A stretch of 64,000 bases of DNA from Actinomadura pelletieri DSM 43383 (GCF_003634705.1 NZ_RBWU01000001.1:558001-622000), one strand, 5' to 3'; numbered from the stretch's first letter, positions 1 through 8,495 are shown. Made by a program: numbers and translations. Notes: a model not told the origin generated them from the letters alone.

Positions 1-68
1 ACAACGTCGTCCAACGTCGCACCGCCGGAATAGTCGACCGCCCCGGCCAGCGCCCCACCTCGAACTGA
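1..68 (+). CDS. C-terminal end of a gene entering from the left edge (possible)
   Basis: The frame starting at base 3 is open to a TGA at 66-68 and would encode about 21 C-terminal residues ending RPGQRPTSN. A strong hairpin terminator begins 22 bases after this stop, which is where the end of an upstream gene would be expected. Too little is visible to name a family. Another frame is also open here, so the assignment rests mainly on the terminator. Confidence 0.3.
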   Translation, partial: NVVQRRTAGIVDRPGQRPTSN

Positions 69-90
69 CCAGGCCTGTCACCATTCCTCA

Positions 91-125
91 CGGCCCGTTC
101 CTGGAACGCTTCCAGGAACGGGCCG
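91..125 (+). terminator. Hairpin terminator
   Basis: A perfect 16-bp inverted repeat (CGGCCCGTTCCTGGAA and its reverse complement) has a 3-base loop CGC and is followed by TTCTT. It probably ends transcription of the gene entering from the left. Confidence 0.8.
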
Positions 126-228
126 TTCTTCGGCTTTCGCAGGTCATCAGTGGTGTGATTCAAGCCACCTTGCCTTCTCATCCTGAGATCATTACTTTCG
201 CTGTCAGCCCGCGTCACCCCGTAACCAG

Positions 229-393
229 ATGCGCGGAACCCGAGTCCACAAAGGATGGGTCGAGAAGTCGCAGGTCGGGGTCACCACCGTGGCTGGAGCA
301 GTGCTCGCCGCGGCGTTCGTCATGACAATTGGTCGAGCCGCGTTTCGGGCCGGGCACGCGGAGTTTCGCTCGCGTACTGACCAGCGCTTCTGA
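229..393 (+). CDS. Possible 54-residue membrane peptide
   Basis: A short ORF begins at ATG 229 and ends at TGA 391-393, 51 bases before the preferred glycosyltransferase start. Its middle is hydrophobic (VGVTTVAGAVLAAAFVMTIG, about residues 16-35) between basic flanks, as in a single-span membrane peptide. No Shine-Dalgarno sequence is evident and I recognise no family. It could be chance in GC-rich DNA, although its position just before a membrane glycosyltransferase makes a small partner protein plausible. Confidence 0.28.
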   Translation: MRGTRVHKGWVEKSQVGVTTVAGAVLAAAFVMTIGRAAFRAGHAEFRSRTDQRF

Positions 394-444
394 AGGACCA
401 GCCGAGAGTCGGGTCCGCGCCTGATGTCATCGCAAAGGACTCTC

Positions 445-1626
445 GTGGTACAGAAAGCGCTTCCCGACAGCACAGAGTTTCTCGGTCCGGACGGGCGACC
501 TCGACCCCCAAGGCCGGTCCTCAAATTCTTACCCGGTGCGACATGGATCGCGGGTTTCGTAATGACGGCACTGGCCGCCTACCATGCGCTCCATGGGCCG
601 GAGGGCGTCCACGGCCTGGACGACCTGGAGGTCTATCTCGGGGCCGTCGAGTCCTTCAAGCAGGGCGACGGGCTCTACACGTTCCATTCCACGGACATCG
701 GAGACGGGTTCACCTACCCGCCGTTCGCCGCGTTCACGATCATTCCGCTCACCTTCGTCCCCTACACGTGGGCGGCGGTGCTGTGGACCTGTACCTGCGC
801 GGCGTGCACGGTAATCATCGCGGTCGTCGTCGGCAGACACATCGCGAAGAAATGGCCCTACGGCGTCCTCGACGACTCGGCGTCCTCCAGCGGCCTGGTG
901 TTCCTCGCCATCTCGATCAGCGCGCCGTTGGCGAGCAATCTGCGATTCGGTCAGATCTCCTTATTGTTATGTGCCCTCGTCATTGTCGACGTTCTGTGCC
1001 TCGGCCGGACACGCGCCGCGGGCGTCCTCGTGGGAATCGCCACCGCGATCAAGCTGACACCGCTGATCTTCATCCCGCTGCTCTGGCTCGCGGGTCGATG
1101 TCGCGCCACCGTAATGGCCGTAGGCACCTTCGCCCTCTGCATCCTGGGTGCCTGGGCCGTCAGTCCCGCCGAAAGCGAGAAGTTCTGGTTCTCGGTGGTG
1201 TTCCAGGTGGACGCAGTACACGCGTTCACCCCCAGCGGGAACATATCCTTAGACGCCTCCCTGCAACGACTCGGCCTGCACGGCAACGCGCATACGGCCA
1301 TCTGGGCGATGCTCTGTCTCGCCGTGCTGGTCGTCGCGATGTACCGCGCGGCGCAGGCCTGTCGCGCTGGAGACCACTTCGCGGCGCTGGTCATTGTCGG
1401 TGCCGCGAGCCTTGTGGTGTCTCCCATTTCGTGGACGCACCATCAGATCTGGCTGGTGCTCGCGCCCTTCGTGGTGGTTCGGTGGCCCGACAGGCGTTGG
1501 ACGGCTCAGGCCGCGTGGGCGGCGGCGGTGTTGGCGATCATGTCCCTGTCGCTTGCGGAGGTTCGGCCGTTGCTGGCGATCGCCGTGGCCGCGCTCGTGC
1601 CGTTCCGGAAGCCCGCAGACAACTGA
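445..1626 (+). CDS. GT87-family (DUF2029) membrane mannosyltransferase-like protein
   Basis: This 393-residue polytopic protein matches the GT87/DUF2029 family, which includes polyprenyl-phosphate-mannose-dependent alpha-mannosyltransferases of actinobacterial lipoglycan synthesis. Visible features are an early acidic patch DDLEVY, the GFTYPPFAA segment typical of the family, and about nine to ten hydrophobic spans ending in a basic tail. GTG 445 has AAAGGA five bases upstream and is preferred; an ATG at 424 is in frame but its nearest purine-rich site is about 25 bases away. The gene stands alone and converges on nrdB across a shared hairpin. The sugar donor family is inferred; the acceptor is unknown. 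Confidence 0.85.
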   Translation: MVQKALPDSTEFLGPDGRPRPPRPVLKFLPGATWIAGFVMTALAAYHALHGPEGVHGLDDLEVYLGAVESFKQGDGLYTFHSTDIGDGFTYPPFAAFTIIPLTFVPYTWAAVLWTCTCAACTVIIAVVVGRHIAKKWPYGVLDDSASSSGLVFLAISISAPLASNLRFGQISLLLCALVIVDVLCLGRTRAAGVLVGIATAIKLTPLIFIPLLWLAGRCRATVMAVGTFALCILGAWAVSPAESEKFWFSVVFQVDAVHAFTPSGNISLDASLQRLGLHGNAHTAIWAMLCLAVLVVAMYRAAQACRAGDHFAALVIVGAASLVVSPISWTHHQIWLVLAPFVVVRWPDRRWTAQAAWAAAVLAIMSLSLAEVRPLLAIAVAALVPFRKPADN

Positions 1627-1635
1627 CGGCATGCC

Positions 1636-1671
1636 GTGGTGTGCCGTCCGATGACATGGACGGCACACCAC
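1636..1671. terminator. Bidirectional terminator between GT87 gene and nrdB
   Basis: A 14-bp perfect inverted repeat (core TGGTGTGCCGTCC) with an 8-base loop lies exactly between two convergent stop codons, at 1624-1626 and 1679-1681. Confidence 0.8.
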
Positions 1672-1678
1672 CGGCGGA

Positions 1679-2674
1679 TCAGAAGGATTCGTCGAGGGAC
1701 ACGCTTCCCTCGATGGCGACCTGGTAGGCGGAGACTCGGCGTTCGAAGAAGTTCGAGAGTTCCTGGACGTCCTGGAGGTCCATGAACGCGAACGGGTTCG
1801 CGGTGCCGTAGCGGGGCTGCAGGCCGAGGCGGATGAGGCGCTGGTCGGCCACATACTCCAGGTAGGCGCGCATGTCGTCGGCGCTCATCCCGGGCAGGCC
1901 GTCGCCGCACAGGTCGTGGGCGAAGGTTAGTTCCGCCTGGACGGCCTCCTCCATCATGCGGGTCACCTGCTCGGTCAGTTCGGCGTCGAACAGTTCCGGT
2001 TCTTCGGCGCGGACGGTGTCCACCACGGCGAACGCGAAGCTCATATGCATGCTTTCGTCCCGAAAAACCCAGTTGGTTCCGGAGGCGAGGCCGTTCAGGA
2101 GGCCGCGGGAGCGGAGCCAGTACACGTAGGCGAAGGCGCCGTAGAAGAACAGTCCCTCGATGCACGCGGCGAAACAGATGAGGTTCAGCAGGAACGAGCG
2201 GCGGTCGGTGGACGTGCGGAGTTCGTCCACCGAGCCGAGGGAGTCGATCCAGCGGAAGCAGAACTCCGCCTTCGCTCGGATGGACGGGATGTGCTCGACC
2301 GCCGCGAACGCCTTGACGCGCTCGTCGTGGTCGGGAAGGTAGGTGTCGAGGAGGGTCAGGTAGAACTGCACATGGACGGCCTCCTCATACAGCTGCCGCG
2401 ACAGGTAGAGGCGGGCCTCCGGGGCGTTGATGTGCTTGTAGAGGTTGAGCACCAGGTTGTTCGCCACGATCGAGTCGCCGGTGGCGAAGAACGCGACGAG
2501 GCGGTTGACGAGGTGCAGTTCCTCGGGGGTCAGACGCGCGAGGTCTGACAGGTCGGACGCGAGGTCGACCTCCTCGACCGTCCAGGTGTTTCGGATCGCG
2601 GCGCGGTAGCGCTCGTAGAAGTCGGGGTAGCGCATGGGCCGCAGGGTCAGGTCCATACCGGGGTCGAGCAGCAT
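1679..2674 (-). CDS. nrdB: Class Ia-type ribonucleotide reductase beta subunit
   Basis: The 331-residue protein is the radical-generating subunit that oxidises the active-site cysteine of NrdA to make deoxyribonucleotides. Metal-ligand and radical motifs are in order: D67 (TGDSIV), E98 and H101 (EEAVH), a tyrosine at 105 four residues after H101 in the radical position, E173 (ACIEG), E207 and H210 (RDESMH). The retained tyrosine argues against a class Ic enzyme. ATG 2674 overlaps the last base of the nrdA stop (TAATG), showing translational coupling. Both genes lie behind one cobalamin riboswitch. Streptomyces has a third operon gene, nrdS; none is seen here because the next gene is the convergent glycosyltransferase. 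Confidence 0.95.
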   Translation of the reverse strand: MLLDPGMDLTLRPMRYPDFYERYRAAIRNTWTVEEVDLASDLSDLARLTPEELHLVNRLVAFFATGDSIVANNLVLNLYKHINAPEARLYLSRQLYEEAVHVQFYLTLLDTYLPDHDERVKAFAAVEHIPSIRAKAEFCFRWIDSLGSVDELRTSTDRRSFLLNLICFAACIEGLFFYGAFAYVYWLRSRGLLNGLASGTNWVFRDESMHMSFAFAVVDTVRAEEPELFDAELTEQVTRMMEEAVQAELTFAHDLCGDGLPGMSADDMRAYLEYVADQRLIRLGLQPRYGTANPFAFMDLQDVQELSNFFERRVSAYQVAIEGSVSLDESF

Positions 2675-4944
2675 TACTGGCAGGCCTCGCAGGTCTCGGG
2701 GTTCTCCAGGGAGCAGACGGTGGCGGCGACCGTCGTCTGCGCGATGCGGGTGGCGGGGCGGGAACGCAGGTAGTAGGTGGTCTTGAGGCCGCTGCGCCAT
2801 GCGTAGGCGTACATCGAGGAGAGCTTCCCGATGGTCGGCGTCTCCATGAACAGGTTCAGGGAGTGGGCCTGGTCGATGTACGGGGTACGGGCGGCGGCGA
2901 GGTCGATCAGGGCCTTCTGCGGCAGTTCCCAGGCCGTCCGGTAGAGGGCGCGCATCTCGTCGGGGAGGTCGACAAGGCCCTGGACGGAGCCGTTCGCCTT
3001 CTTGATCGCTTCACGGACGGCGGGCGTCCACAGACCGAGCGACTTCAGATCGTCGACGAGATAGCCGTTGATCTGGAGGAACTCGCCGGACAGCGTCTCC
3101 CGCTTGAACAGGTTGGACACCTGCGGCTCGATGCACTCGTAGCAGCCCGCGATGGACGCGATCGTCGCGGTCGGCGCGATCGCGATCAGGAGGGAGTTGC
3201 GGAGCCCGACCTCGGCGACGCGTGCGCGGAGTCGCTCCCAGTCGGCGGGGCGGGTCGGCTCCGCGTCCGGGAAGTGGTCCAGGTGGAGTTGCCCACGGGA
3301 CGTGCGGGTCTTGTCGTAGGCGGGCAGGGTGCCGTGGGCGGCGGCGAGGTCCGCGGACGCGTTGTAGGCGGCGAGGGCGATCTCCTCCGCGATCCGGGTC
3401 GACAGCGCGCGGGCCTCGGCGGAGTCGAACGGCAGGCGCAACGTGAAGAACACGTCGGCGAGGCCCATGACGCCGAGGCCGACCGGCCGCCATTTGCGGT
3501 TCGCCGCCTCCGCCTCCGGGGTCGGGTAGTAGCCGCGGTCGATGGTGCGGTCCAGGAAGCGGACGGCGATGCGGACGGTCGCGCGGAGCCGCTCCCAGTC
3601 CATGCCGGACGGTCCGACGTGCGCGGCGAGGTTGACCGATCCGAGGTTGCACACGGCCGCCTCGCCGTCGCTGGTCACCTCCAGGATCTCCGTGCAGAGA
3701 TTCGAGAGGTGGACGGTGTGACCTGGCTCGGCCGTCTGATTGCAGGCGCGGTTGGCGGCGTCCTTGAACGTCATCCATCCGTTCCCGGTCTCCGCGAGGG
3801 TGCGCATCATCCGCCCGTACAGCTTGCGGGCCGGGAGTTGCCGGACGAACCGTCCCGCCCGCTCCGCCGACCGGTACGCCTCGTCGAACTCGTCGCCCCA
3901 CAGGTCGGCGAGTTCGGGGACCTCCTTCGGGTCGAACAGCGACCAGGTCTCGTCGTTCTCGACGCGGCGCATGAACTCGTCCGGGATCCAGTTGGCGAGG
4001 TTCAGGTTGTGGGTGCGGCGCGCGTCCTCGCCGGTGTTGTCGCGCAGTTCGAGGAACTCCTCGACGTCGGCGTGCCACGGCTCCAGGTACACGCAGGCCG
4101 CGCCCTTGCGGCGTCCGCCCTGGTTGACGGCCGCGACGGACGAGTCGAGCGTCCGGAGCCACGGGACGATCCCGTTCGAGTACCCGTTGGTGCCGCGGAT
4201 CAGGGAGCCACGTGAACGCACCTTCGTCCAGGAGATTCCGATTCCGCCCGCGTACTTGCTGAGCCGGGCGACCTGCCCGTACCGCTCGTAGATCGACTCC
4301 AGCTCGTCGCGCGGCGAGTCGAGCAGGAAGCAGGACGACAACTGCGGGCGCCGGGCCGCGGAGTTGAACAGGGTCGGTGAGCTGGGCAGATACGACAGGG
4401 TGCTGAGCAGCCCGTAGAGTTCGGCCGCTTCGTCGACGGTGTCGGCCAGGCCGCAGGCGACGCGGAGGAAGAAGTGCTGCGGACGTTCGAGGACGAGCCG
4501 CGACCGCGGATGTCTCAGCAGGTAGCGGTCATAGAGGGTGCGAAGCCCGAAGTACTCGAAACGGTCGTCCGCGGACTCGTCGACGAGCGCGTCGAGCGTC
4601 GGCGCGTTGGCGGCGACGAACGCGGCCGGGGCGTCCGCCAGCAGGCCCTCCCGGTGCGCGGCGGCGACCGACTCGGCGAACGTGCGGACCCCGGCGGACG
4701 CCGTCTCCTCCCGGATCCGCGTCCCGAGCAGCCGGGCGGCGACCCTGGAGTATCCCGGTTCGACGGCCACCAGCGCGCTCGCCTCGCCCATCGCGAGGTC
4801 TCGTTGGGCGGCCCGGTCCAGCCCGTCGCGGACGGCGGCCAGCACCCGTCCCGGCTCGGTGCCGGGTATCCCGTCGCAGGCCGCCTCGACCTCGGCGGTG
4901 ATCCCCGCCACCGCCGTGGCAGGTGCGACCAGATCCTGTGTCAC
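2674..4944 (-). CDS. nrdA: Class Ia-type ribonucleoside-diphosphate reductase alpha subunit
   Basis: The 756-residue catalytic subunit reduces ribonucleoside diphosphates using the NrdB radical. Catalytic elements are visible: C205 (LSSCFLLD) and C432 (AVCNLGSVN) as the redox pair, N415/C417/E419 in HLSNLCTEI, a C-terminal tyrosine pair (KTTYYLRS) for radical transfer, and shuttle cysteines at the extreme C-terminus (CEACQ). The length is normal for NrdA. The start is GTG 4944 with CGAGGGGAGT seven bases upstream. A B12 riboswitch precedes it by about 120 bases, so expression should fall when adenosylcobalamin is plentiful and a class II NrdJ enzyme, if present elsewhere, can work. Confidence 0.95.
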   Translation of the reverse strand: MTQDLVAPATAVAGITAEVEAACDGIPGTEPGRVLAAVRDGLDRAAQRDLAMGEASALVAVEPGYSRVAARLLGTRIREETASAGVRTFAESVAAAHREGLLADAPAAFVAANAPTLDALVDESADDRFEYFGLRTLYDRYLLRHPRSRLVLERPQHFFLRVACGLADTVDEAAELYGLLSTLSYLPSSPTLFNSAARRPQLSSCFLLDSPRDELESIYERYGQVARLSKYAGGIGISWTKVRSRGSLIRGTNGYSNGIVPWLRTLDSSVAAVNQGGRRKGAACVYLEPWHADVEEFLELRDNTGEDARRTHNLNLANWIPDEFMRRVENDETWSLFDPKEVPELADLWGDEFDEAYRSAERAGRFVRQLPARKLYGRMMRTLAETGNGWMTFKDAANRACNQTAEPGHTVHLSNLCTEILEVTSDGEAAVCNLGSVNLAAHVGPSGMDWERLRATVRIAVRFLDRTIDRGYYPTPEAEAANRKWRPVGLGVMGLADVFFTLRLPFDSAEARALSTRIAEEIALAAYNASADLAAAHGTLPAYDKTRTSRGQLHLDHFPDAEPTRPADWERLRARVAEVGLRNSLLIAIAPTATIASIAGCYECIEPQVSNLFKRETLSGEFLQINGYLVDDLKSLGLWTPAVREAIKKANGSVQGLVDLPDEMRALYRTAWELPQKALIDLAAARTPYIDQAHSLNLFMETPTIGKLSSMYAYAWRSGLKTTYYLRSRPATRIAQTTVAATVCSLENPETCEACQ

Positions 4945-5061
4945 GTGCTCACTCCCCTCGCAGCCGCCTCGCGGACGGCATGCGAACGGGACGCGGCGAT
5001 CCCGACTCCGGGCAGGCCGCGCTCCGCCCCCGGCCCACCCGCGAGGCCTGGACGTACAACC

Positions 5062-5262
5062 GTGCGGCAGGTCTTCGGACTCGCGGACATCGCCTCGTCC
5101 TTCGAGGCGTCCTACTGGCCGTCGCTTCCCGGGCCGTGCGGCCCAGTGCCTGATGACGGCGGTCGTTTCCGCTCACCGCTGCGGGGCAGCCCCGGATTTC
5201 CACCGGGTTCCCTCTTACGACGCCCCCGCCGACAAGCGGCGGGGGCGAACCAGCACGGGACT
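5062..5262 (-). promoter_or_regulatory. Cobalamin (B12) riboswitch upstream of nrdAB
   Basis: Read on the minus strand, conserved aptamer blocks appear in order: a 5' stem-loop with a GC-rich hairpin (CGCCCCCGCC paired with GGCGGGGGCG), AGGGAACCCGGTGGAAATCC, the B12-box region GGGGCTGCCCCGCAGCGGTG, then GGCACTGGGCC with GGGAAG, and the 3' block GCGAGTCCGAAGACCTGC. The leader of nrdA follows directly. A B12 riboswitch controlling class Ia nrdABS is established in Streptomyces coelicolor. Aptamer limits are approximate to about ten bases; the expression platform was not resolved. Confidence 0.93.
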
Positions 5263-5375
5263 CAGACCCTACATGTAGTTTTCGATCTCTGCACAACCCC
5301 AAGATGTTGGGCGTGTCGGAAAGTTGGCGGGGTCGTCTATACGCATCACGGGAGTGGTGGGACGATGGGTGCGCC

Positions 5376-6044
5376 ATGTCCCCGCGTCCCCCGCAGCCGG
5401 GCTTTCGAACCGCACGCGCGGTGGTCTTCGCCACCGTGTGCGTCACGCTGGCCTCCACCGGGCACATCCTCTCGGCGGGGACGACGATCCCGATGTGGGC
5501 GGTGCTGACCGGTTTCGCCGGGGTGCTGGGCGTGACGCTCATACTGGCGGGCCACGAACGCTCGCTGGCGACGATCCTGGGCGGTCTTCTCGGCGGCCAG
5601 TTCGCGTTGCACGTGCTGTTCACCCGCGCCACGGATCCGATCCTGGTCACGGTCGCGCACGAGCCCGGCCACCAGGGCATGCACCGGCCGGGCGTCTCCG
5701 CGGCGGCGATGGCGGGCTCCGACCTGCTGATGCCGATCGCGCACGCGACGGGCACCAGCACGATGACGCTCGCGCACACCATCGCCGCGCTGGTCGCGGC
5801 CTGGTGGCTGCGGCGCGGCGAGCGGGCCGCCTGGTCGCTGGCCCGGCGGATCGCCGGGGCCGCCGACCGTCCGATACGGCTGCTGCTGGCCCTGCTCACC
5901 ATGGACGTCCCGGAGGGCCCGCCGCGCGCCTCCGCGGAACCGGCGACGGCCGTCGTCAGGGCCGCGGGACGCGCCCTGCGGCATCAGGTCGTCCGGCGGG
6001 GTCCCCCACCGCGTTCGAGGGCGCTCGTTTCCGCCTGCTCCTAG
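5376..6044 (+). CDS. Multi-span membrane protein beside copper-binding genes
   Basis: The 222-residue protein has about five hydrophobic segments (for example AVVFATVCVTLASTGHIL, MWAVLTGFAGVLGVTLIL, LAHTIAALVAAWWL) and a basic cytoplasmic tail. It is rich in His and Met near membrane boundaries (VAHEPGHQGMHRPG, HATGTSTMTLAH), which would suit metal binding. The product starts MSPRPPQPG; a longer upstream reading lacks support. It sits 78 bases before ycnI and copC on the same strand, so a role in copper handling is inferred from context only. I do not recognise the family. Confidence 0.75.
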   Translation: MSPRPPQPGFRTARAVVFATVCVTLASTGHILSAGTTIPMWAVLTGFAGVLGVTLILAGHERSLATILGGLLGGQFALHVLFTRATDPILVTVAHEPGHQGMHRPGVSAAAMAGSDLLMPIAHATGTSTMTLAHTIAALVAAWWLRRGERAAWSLARRIAGAADRPIRLLLALLTMDVPEGPPRASAEPATAVVRAAGRALRHQVVRRGPPPRSRALVSACS

Positions 6045-6122
6045 GGCGAGCGCCGTATGTCACCGGACGCCGACGACCGGCGCATCCGGGTTCGCTTCGT
6101 ACACTCGAACGGAGTTTCCGCC

Positions 6123-6836
6123 ATGCCTTCTTTTCCCCATGCCGCCCGTAAAGTGGGCGCCGTCACAGTGCTGACCGCAATGTCGGTGATCGGGTTCGCC
6201 GCCGCGGCGTCCGCGCATGTCACCGTCAATCCGAAGACCGCCGAGCAGGGGTCGTACGCCAAGGTCGCGTTCCGTGTGCCGAACGAGCGCGACAACGCGT
6301 CCACGACGAAGCTCGTGGTGCATCTGCCGGGCGACCATCCGTTGTCGTCGGTGTCGGTCCGTCCCGTCCCCGGCTGGACGGTGAAGGTCGAGAAGTCGAA
6401 GCTCGCGACGCCCATCAAGAAGCACGGCAGCACGGTGACCGAGGCCGTCACCAAGATCACCTGGTCGGGCGGTGAGATCGAGTCCGGGCAGTTCCAGGAG
6501 TTCGACGTCTCCATGGGCCCGCTGCCGACGGACACCGACCAGCTGGTCTTCAAGGCCGACCAGACGTACTCCAACGGCGAGGTCGTCAAGTGGGACCAGC
6601 AACCGGCCGGGGGCGCGGCCGAGCCCGACCACCCAGCGCCCGTGCTCAAACTCCTTCCGAAGGGTTCCTCAGACGTGACCACGAACACCAAGCTGGTGTC
6701 CCAGGGCAAGACCGAGGTGACCGCGTCCTCCGATGACGGGGCGGCGCGGCTGATCGGCGGCGCAGGTCTCGCCGTCGGTGTGATCGGCGTCGGTCTCGGC
6801 GGCTACGGCCTGATCCGCGCGCGGAGCCGGGCATGA
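6123..6836 (+). CDS. ycnI: YcnI-family (DUF1775) copper-binding exported protein
   Basis: This 237-residue protein has a signal peptide ending ASA just before H32, so the mature protein would start with histidine as in YcnI proteins, which bind Cu(II) through that residue. The DUF1775 beta-sandwich follows (TVNPKTAEQGSYAKVAFRVP, GWTVKVEKSKL, WSGGEIESGQFQEF) and a C-terminal membrane span (LIGGAGLAVGVIGVGLGGYG) with basic tail anchors it. ATG 6123 gives the clean signal peptide. The stop overlaps the copC start by four bases (ATGA), so the two are translationally coupled. Likely role: extracytoplasmic copper chaperone. Confidence 0.9.
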   Translation: MPSFPHAARKVGAVTVLTAMSVIGFAAAASAHVTVNPKTAEQGSYAKVAFRVPNERDNASTTKLVVHLPGDHPLSSVSVRPVPGWTVKVEKSKLATPIKKHGSTVTEAVTKITWSGGEIESGQFQEFDVSMGPLPTDTDQLVFKADQTYSNGEVVKWDQQPAGGAAEPDHPAPVLKLLPKGSSDVTTNTKLVSQGKTEVTASSDDGAARLIGGAGLAVGVIGVGLGGYGLIRARSRA

Positions 6837-7423
6837 CGCGCGAGACGAAGCGTAAGGCGACGCGTGGGGCGACGCGTGTCGCGGCCGGAGCCGTGGCCGT
6901 CGGGACGGTCCTGGCGATGACCGCGACCCCCGCCCTGGCGCACACCAGACTCACAAGCTCCGATCCGAAGAAGAACGCGTCGATCGCGTCGCCGCAGCAG
7001 ATCGTGTTGACGTACTCGGATTCGATCCGGCTGCCGCGTGTGATCCTGACGGGCGCGTCCGGCGAGCAGGAGAGCCAGGTCGGGAAGGCCGAGGCCGTCG
7101 ACAACAAGGTCACTCTGCCGATCACCGGCACGCTGGCCAACGGGAAGTACACGGTGGGCTGGCGTGTCGTGTCGGCGGACGGGCACCCGGTGACGGGCAG
7201 CTACTCGTTCACGGTCGAGGGCTCGTCCACCGGCGCGGGGACGTCCACGGCCCCGTCGGCCCAGCCCGCGGCCCCGGCGCCTTCACCGAGCAACGCCTCG
7301 GCCACCGAGGAGTCGGACGGCGGCTCGTCGGGCTGGCTGTGGCTCGGATTGATCGCGCTCATCGGCGCCGCGCTGGTCGGCGCGGTCGCCTGGCTACGCC
7401 GCTCCCGCACACCCCAGAGCTGA
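6833..7423 (+). CDS. copC: CopC-type copper-binding protein, membrane anchored
   Basis: The 196-residue protein has a signal peptide ending ALA before H37, so the mature N-terminus is His. The CopC fold follows, with D116 and H118 in SADGHPV; this His/Asp/His set matches the Cu(II) site of CopC proteins. A Ser/Pro/Ala-rich linker (about residues 128-160) leads to a membrane span (WLWLGLIALIGAALVGAVAWL) and basic tail. There is no CopD domain, although many actinobacteria encode CopC-CopD fusions. It is coupled to ycnI by ATGA overlap, and a hairpin follows its stop. Confidence 0.92.
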   Translation: MTRETKRKATRGATRVAAGAVAVGTVLAMTATPALAHTRLTSSDPKKNASIASPQQIVLTYSDSIRLPRVILTGASGEQESQVGKAEAVDNKVTLPITGTLANGKYTVGWRVVSADGHPVTGSYSFTVEGSSTGAGTSTAPSAQPAAPAPSPSNASATEESDGGSSGWLWLGLIALIGAALVGAVAWLRRSRTPQS

Positions 7424-7433
7424 TCATCGCGCT

Positions 7434-7476
7434 ACCGGTCGGGTGATTACAGGATTACAGTGATCACCCGACCGGT
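7434..7476. promoter_or_regulatory. 14-bp inverted repeat after copC, before globin gene
   Basis: Perfect arms (ACCGGTCGGGTGAT at 7434-7447 and its reverse complement at 7463-7476) flank a 15-base loop; the direct repeat GATTACAG GATTACAG overlaps the first arm and the loop. No T-tract follows. It may be the terminator of the copper operon, an operator for the gene starting at 7498, or both. Confidence 0.6.
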
Positions 7477-7497
7477 TTCGCGCATCCTGGGGGCCCG

Positions 7498-8268
7498 ATG
7501 ATCGTCGAGTACATCCGTTATCGCATCGACCCGGCGGAGACGGAGGAGTTCGAGGCCGCCTACGCGCGCGCGTCCGCCTCCCTGGCCGCCGCGCCGCAGT
7601 TCGTCGACTACGAACTCTCCCGGTGCGTCGAAGAGCCCACGTCCTACATCCTGCGCATCGGGTGGACGTCCGCCGACGACCACCTGCGGGGCTTTCGCGG
7701 CGGCGAGCACTTCCCGGCCTTCTTCGCCGAGATCAAGCCGTACGTCCAGCAGATCGAGGAGATGCGGCACTACGAGCGGACGCCGGTGCGCGGCGCGGGC
7801 TCGTCCGTCCCGACGATGTACGAGTGGGCGGGCGGCGGTGAGGCCCTCGAACGGCTCACCGAGGTCTTCTACGCGAACGTGATGAAGGACGACCTCCTCC
7901 TCCCCCTGTTCGAGCACATGGCCGCGGATCACCCGAGGTGGGTCGCGATCTGGTTGGGCGAGGTGTTCCGCGGGCCGGAGCGCTACAGCCGGGAGCGCGG
8001 CGGCTACCACCACATGGTCCGGCAGCATCTCGGCAAGGCCATCACCGAGCCGCAGCGACGCCGCTGGGTCTCGCTGCTCATGGACGCCGCCGACGCGGTC
8101 GGCCTCCCGGACGACCCCGAGTTCCGCGCCGCGTTCACGTCCTATATCGAGTGGGGCACCCGCATCGCGCTCGCCAACTCGCAACCGGACGCGAAGCCGC
8201 CCCTGGAGGCGCCGATGCCGCACTGGGGCTGGGGCGTGGCGCCGCCCTACATCCCGTCCACATCCTGA
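7498..8268 (+). CDS. Chimera of antibiotic-biosynthesis monooxygenase domain and group II truncated haemoglobin
   Basis: This 256-residue protein joins an ABM ferredoxin-like domain (about 1-95, starting IVEYIRYRIDPAETEEF) to a group II truncated globin (about 105-235). Globin landmarks are RQHLG with H177 as likely proximal haem ligand, the Trp of the G helix at 190, and the YANVMKDDLLLPLFEHM helix. Such ABM-trHb chimeras are known in Streptomyces avermitilis. The first domain may act on quinone-like or small aromatic substrates and the globin on O2 or NO; neither is proven here. The gene stands alone behind an inverted repeat. Confidence 0.92.
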   Translation: MIVEYIRYRIDPAETEEFEAAYARASASLAAAPQFVDYELSRCVEEPTSYILRIGWTSADDHLRGFRGGEHFPAFFAEIKPYVQQIEEMRHYERTPVRGAGSSVPTMYEWAGGGEALERLTEVFYANVMKDDLLLPLFEHMAADHPRWVAIWLGEVFRGPERYSRERGGYHHMVRQHLGKAITEPQRRRWVSLLMDAADAVGLPDDPEFRAAFTSYIEWGTRIALANSQPDAKPPLEAPMPHWGWGVAPPYIPSTS

Positions 8269-8426
8269 CCGGCCCGACCTGACCTGATGCTCCGCTGGGC
8301 GGACGACCCGTCCCTGGACCTCCGCCAGGCCCTGGACGAGGCGCTCGCCGTCCTGAAGGGCTGACCGTTCCGTCCCGAGGGGCGATAGTCTGCGACGGAC
8401 GTTCCGCTGCTGCGACGAGGAGGTTG

Positions 8427-8486
8427 ATGAATATGGCCTGTGCCGTGCTTCGTCAGCATGCCCTCGTCCGGGTCGCGCGGGTTTGA
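8427..8486 (+). CDS. Candidate 19-residue leader peptide before the GNAT gene
   Basis: A short ORF, MNMACAVLRQHALVRVARV, is preceded by GAGGAGG with near-ideal spacing, a better ribosome-binding site than most genes in the window have. It ends 40 bases before the acetyltransferase start. A short hairpin (8496-8512) lies between its stop and the acetyltransferase Shine-Dalgarno. This layout resembles translation-attenuation leaders in front of antibiotic-modifying enzymes. Function is inferred from layout only. Confidence 0.4.
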   Translation: MNMACAVLRQHALVRVARV

Positions 8487-8495
8487 GCGCGGCCC

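Noticed and set aside
8287..8364. A 25-codon ORF (MLRWADDPSLDLRQALDEAL...) after the globin chimera gene
   Set aside because: It has no ribosome-binding site and could be a remnant or chance; too short to support as a gene.
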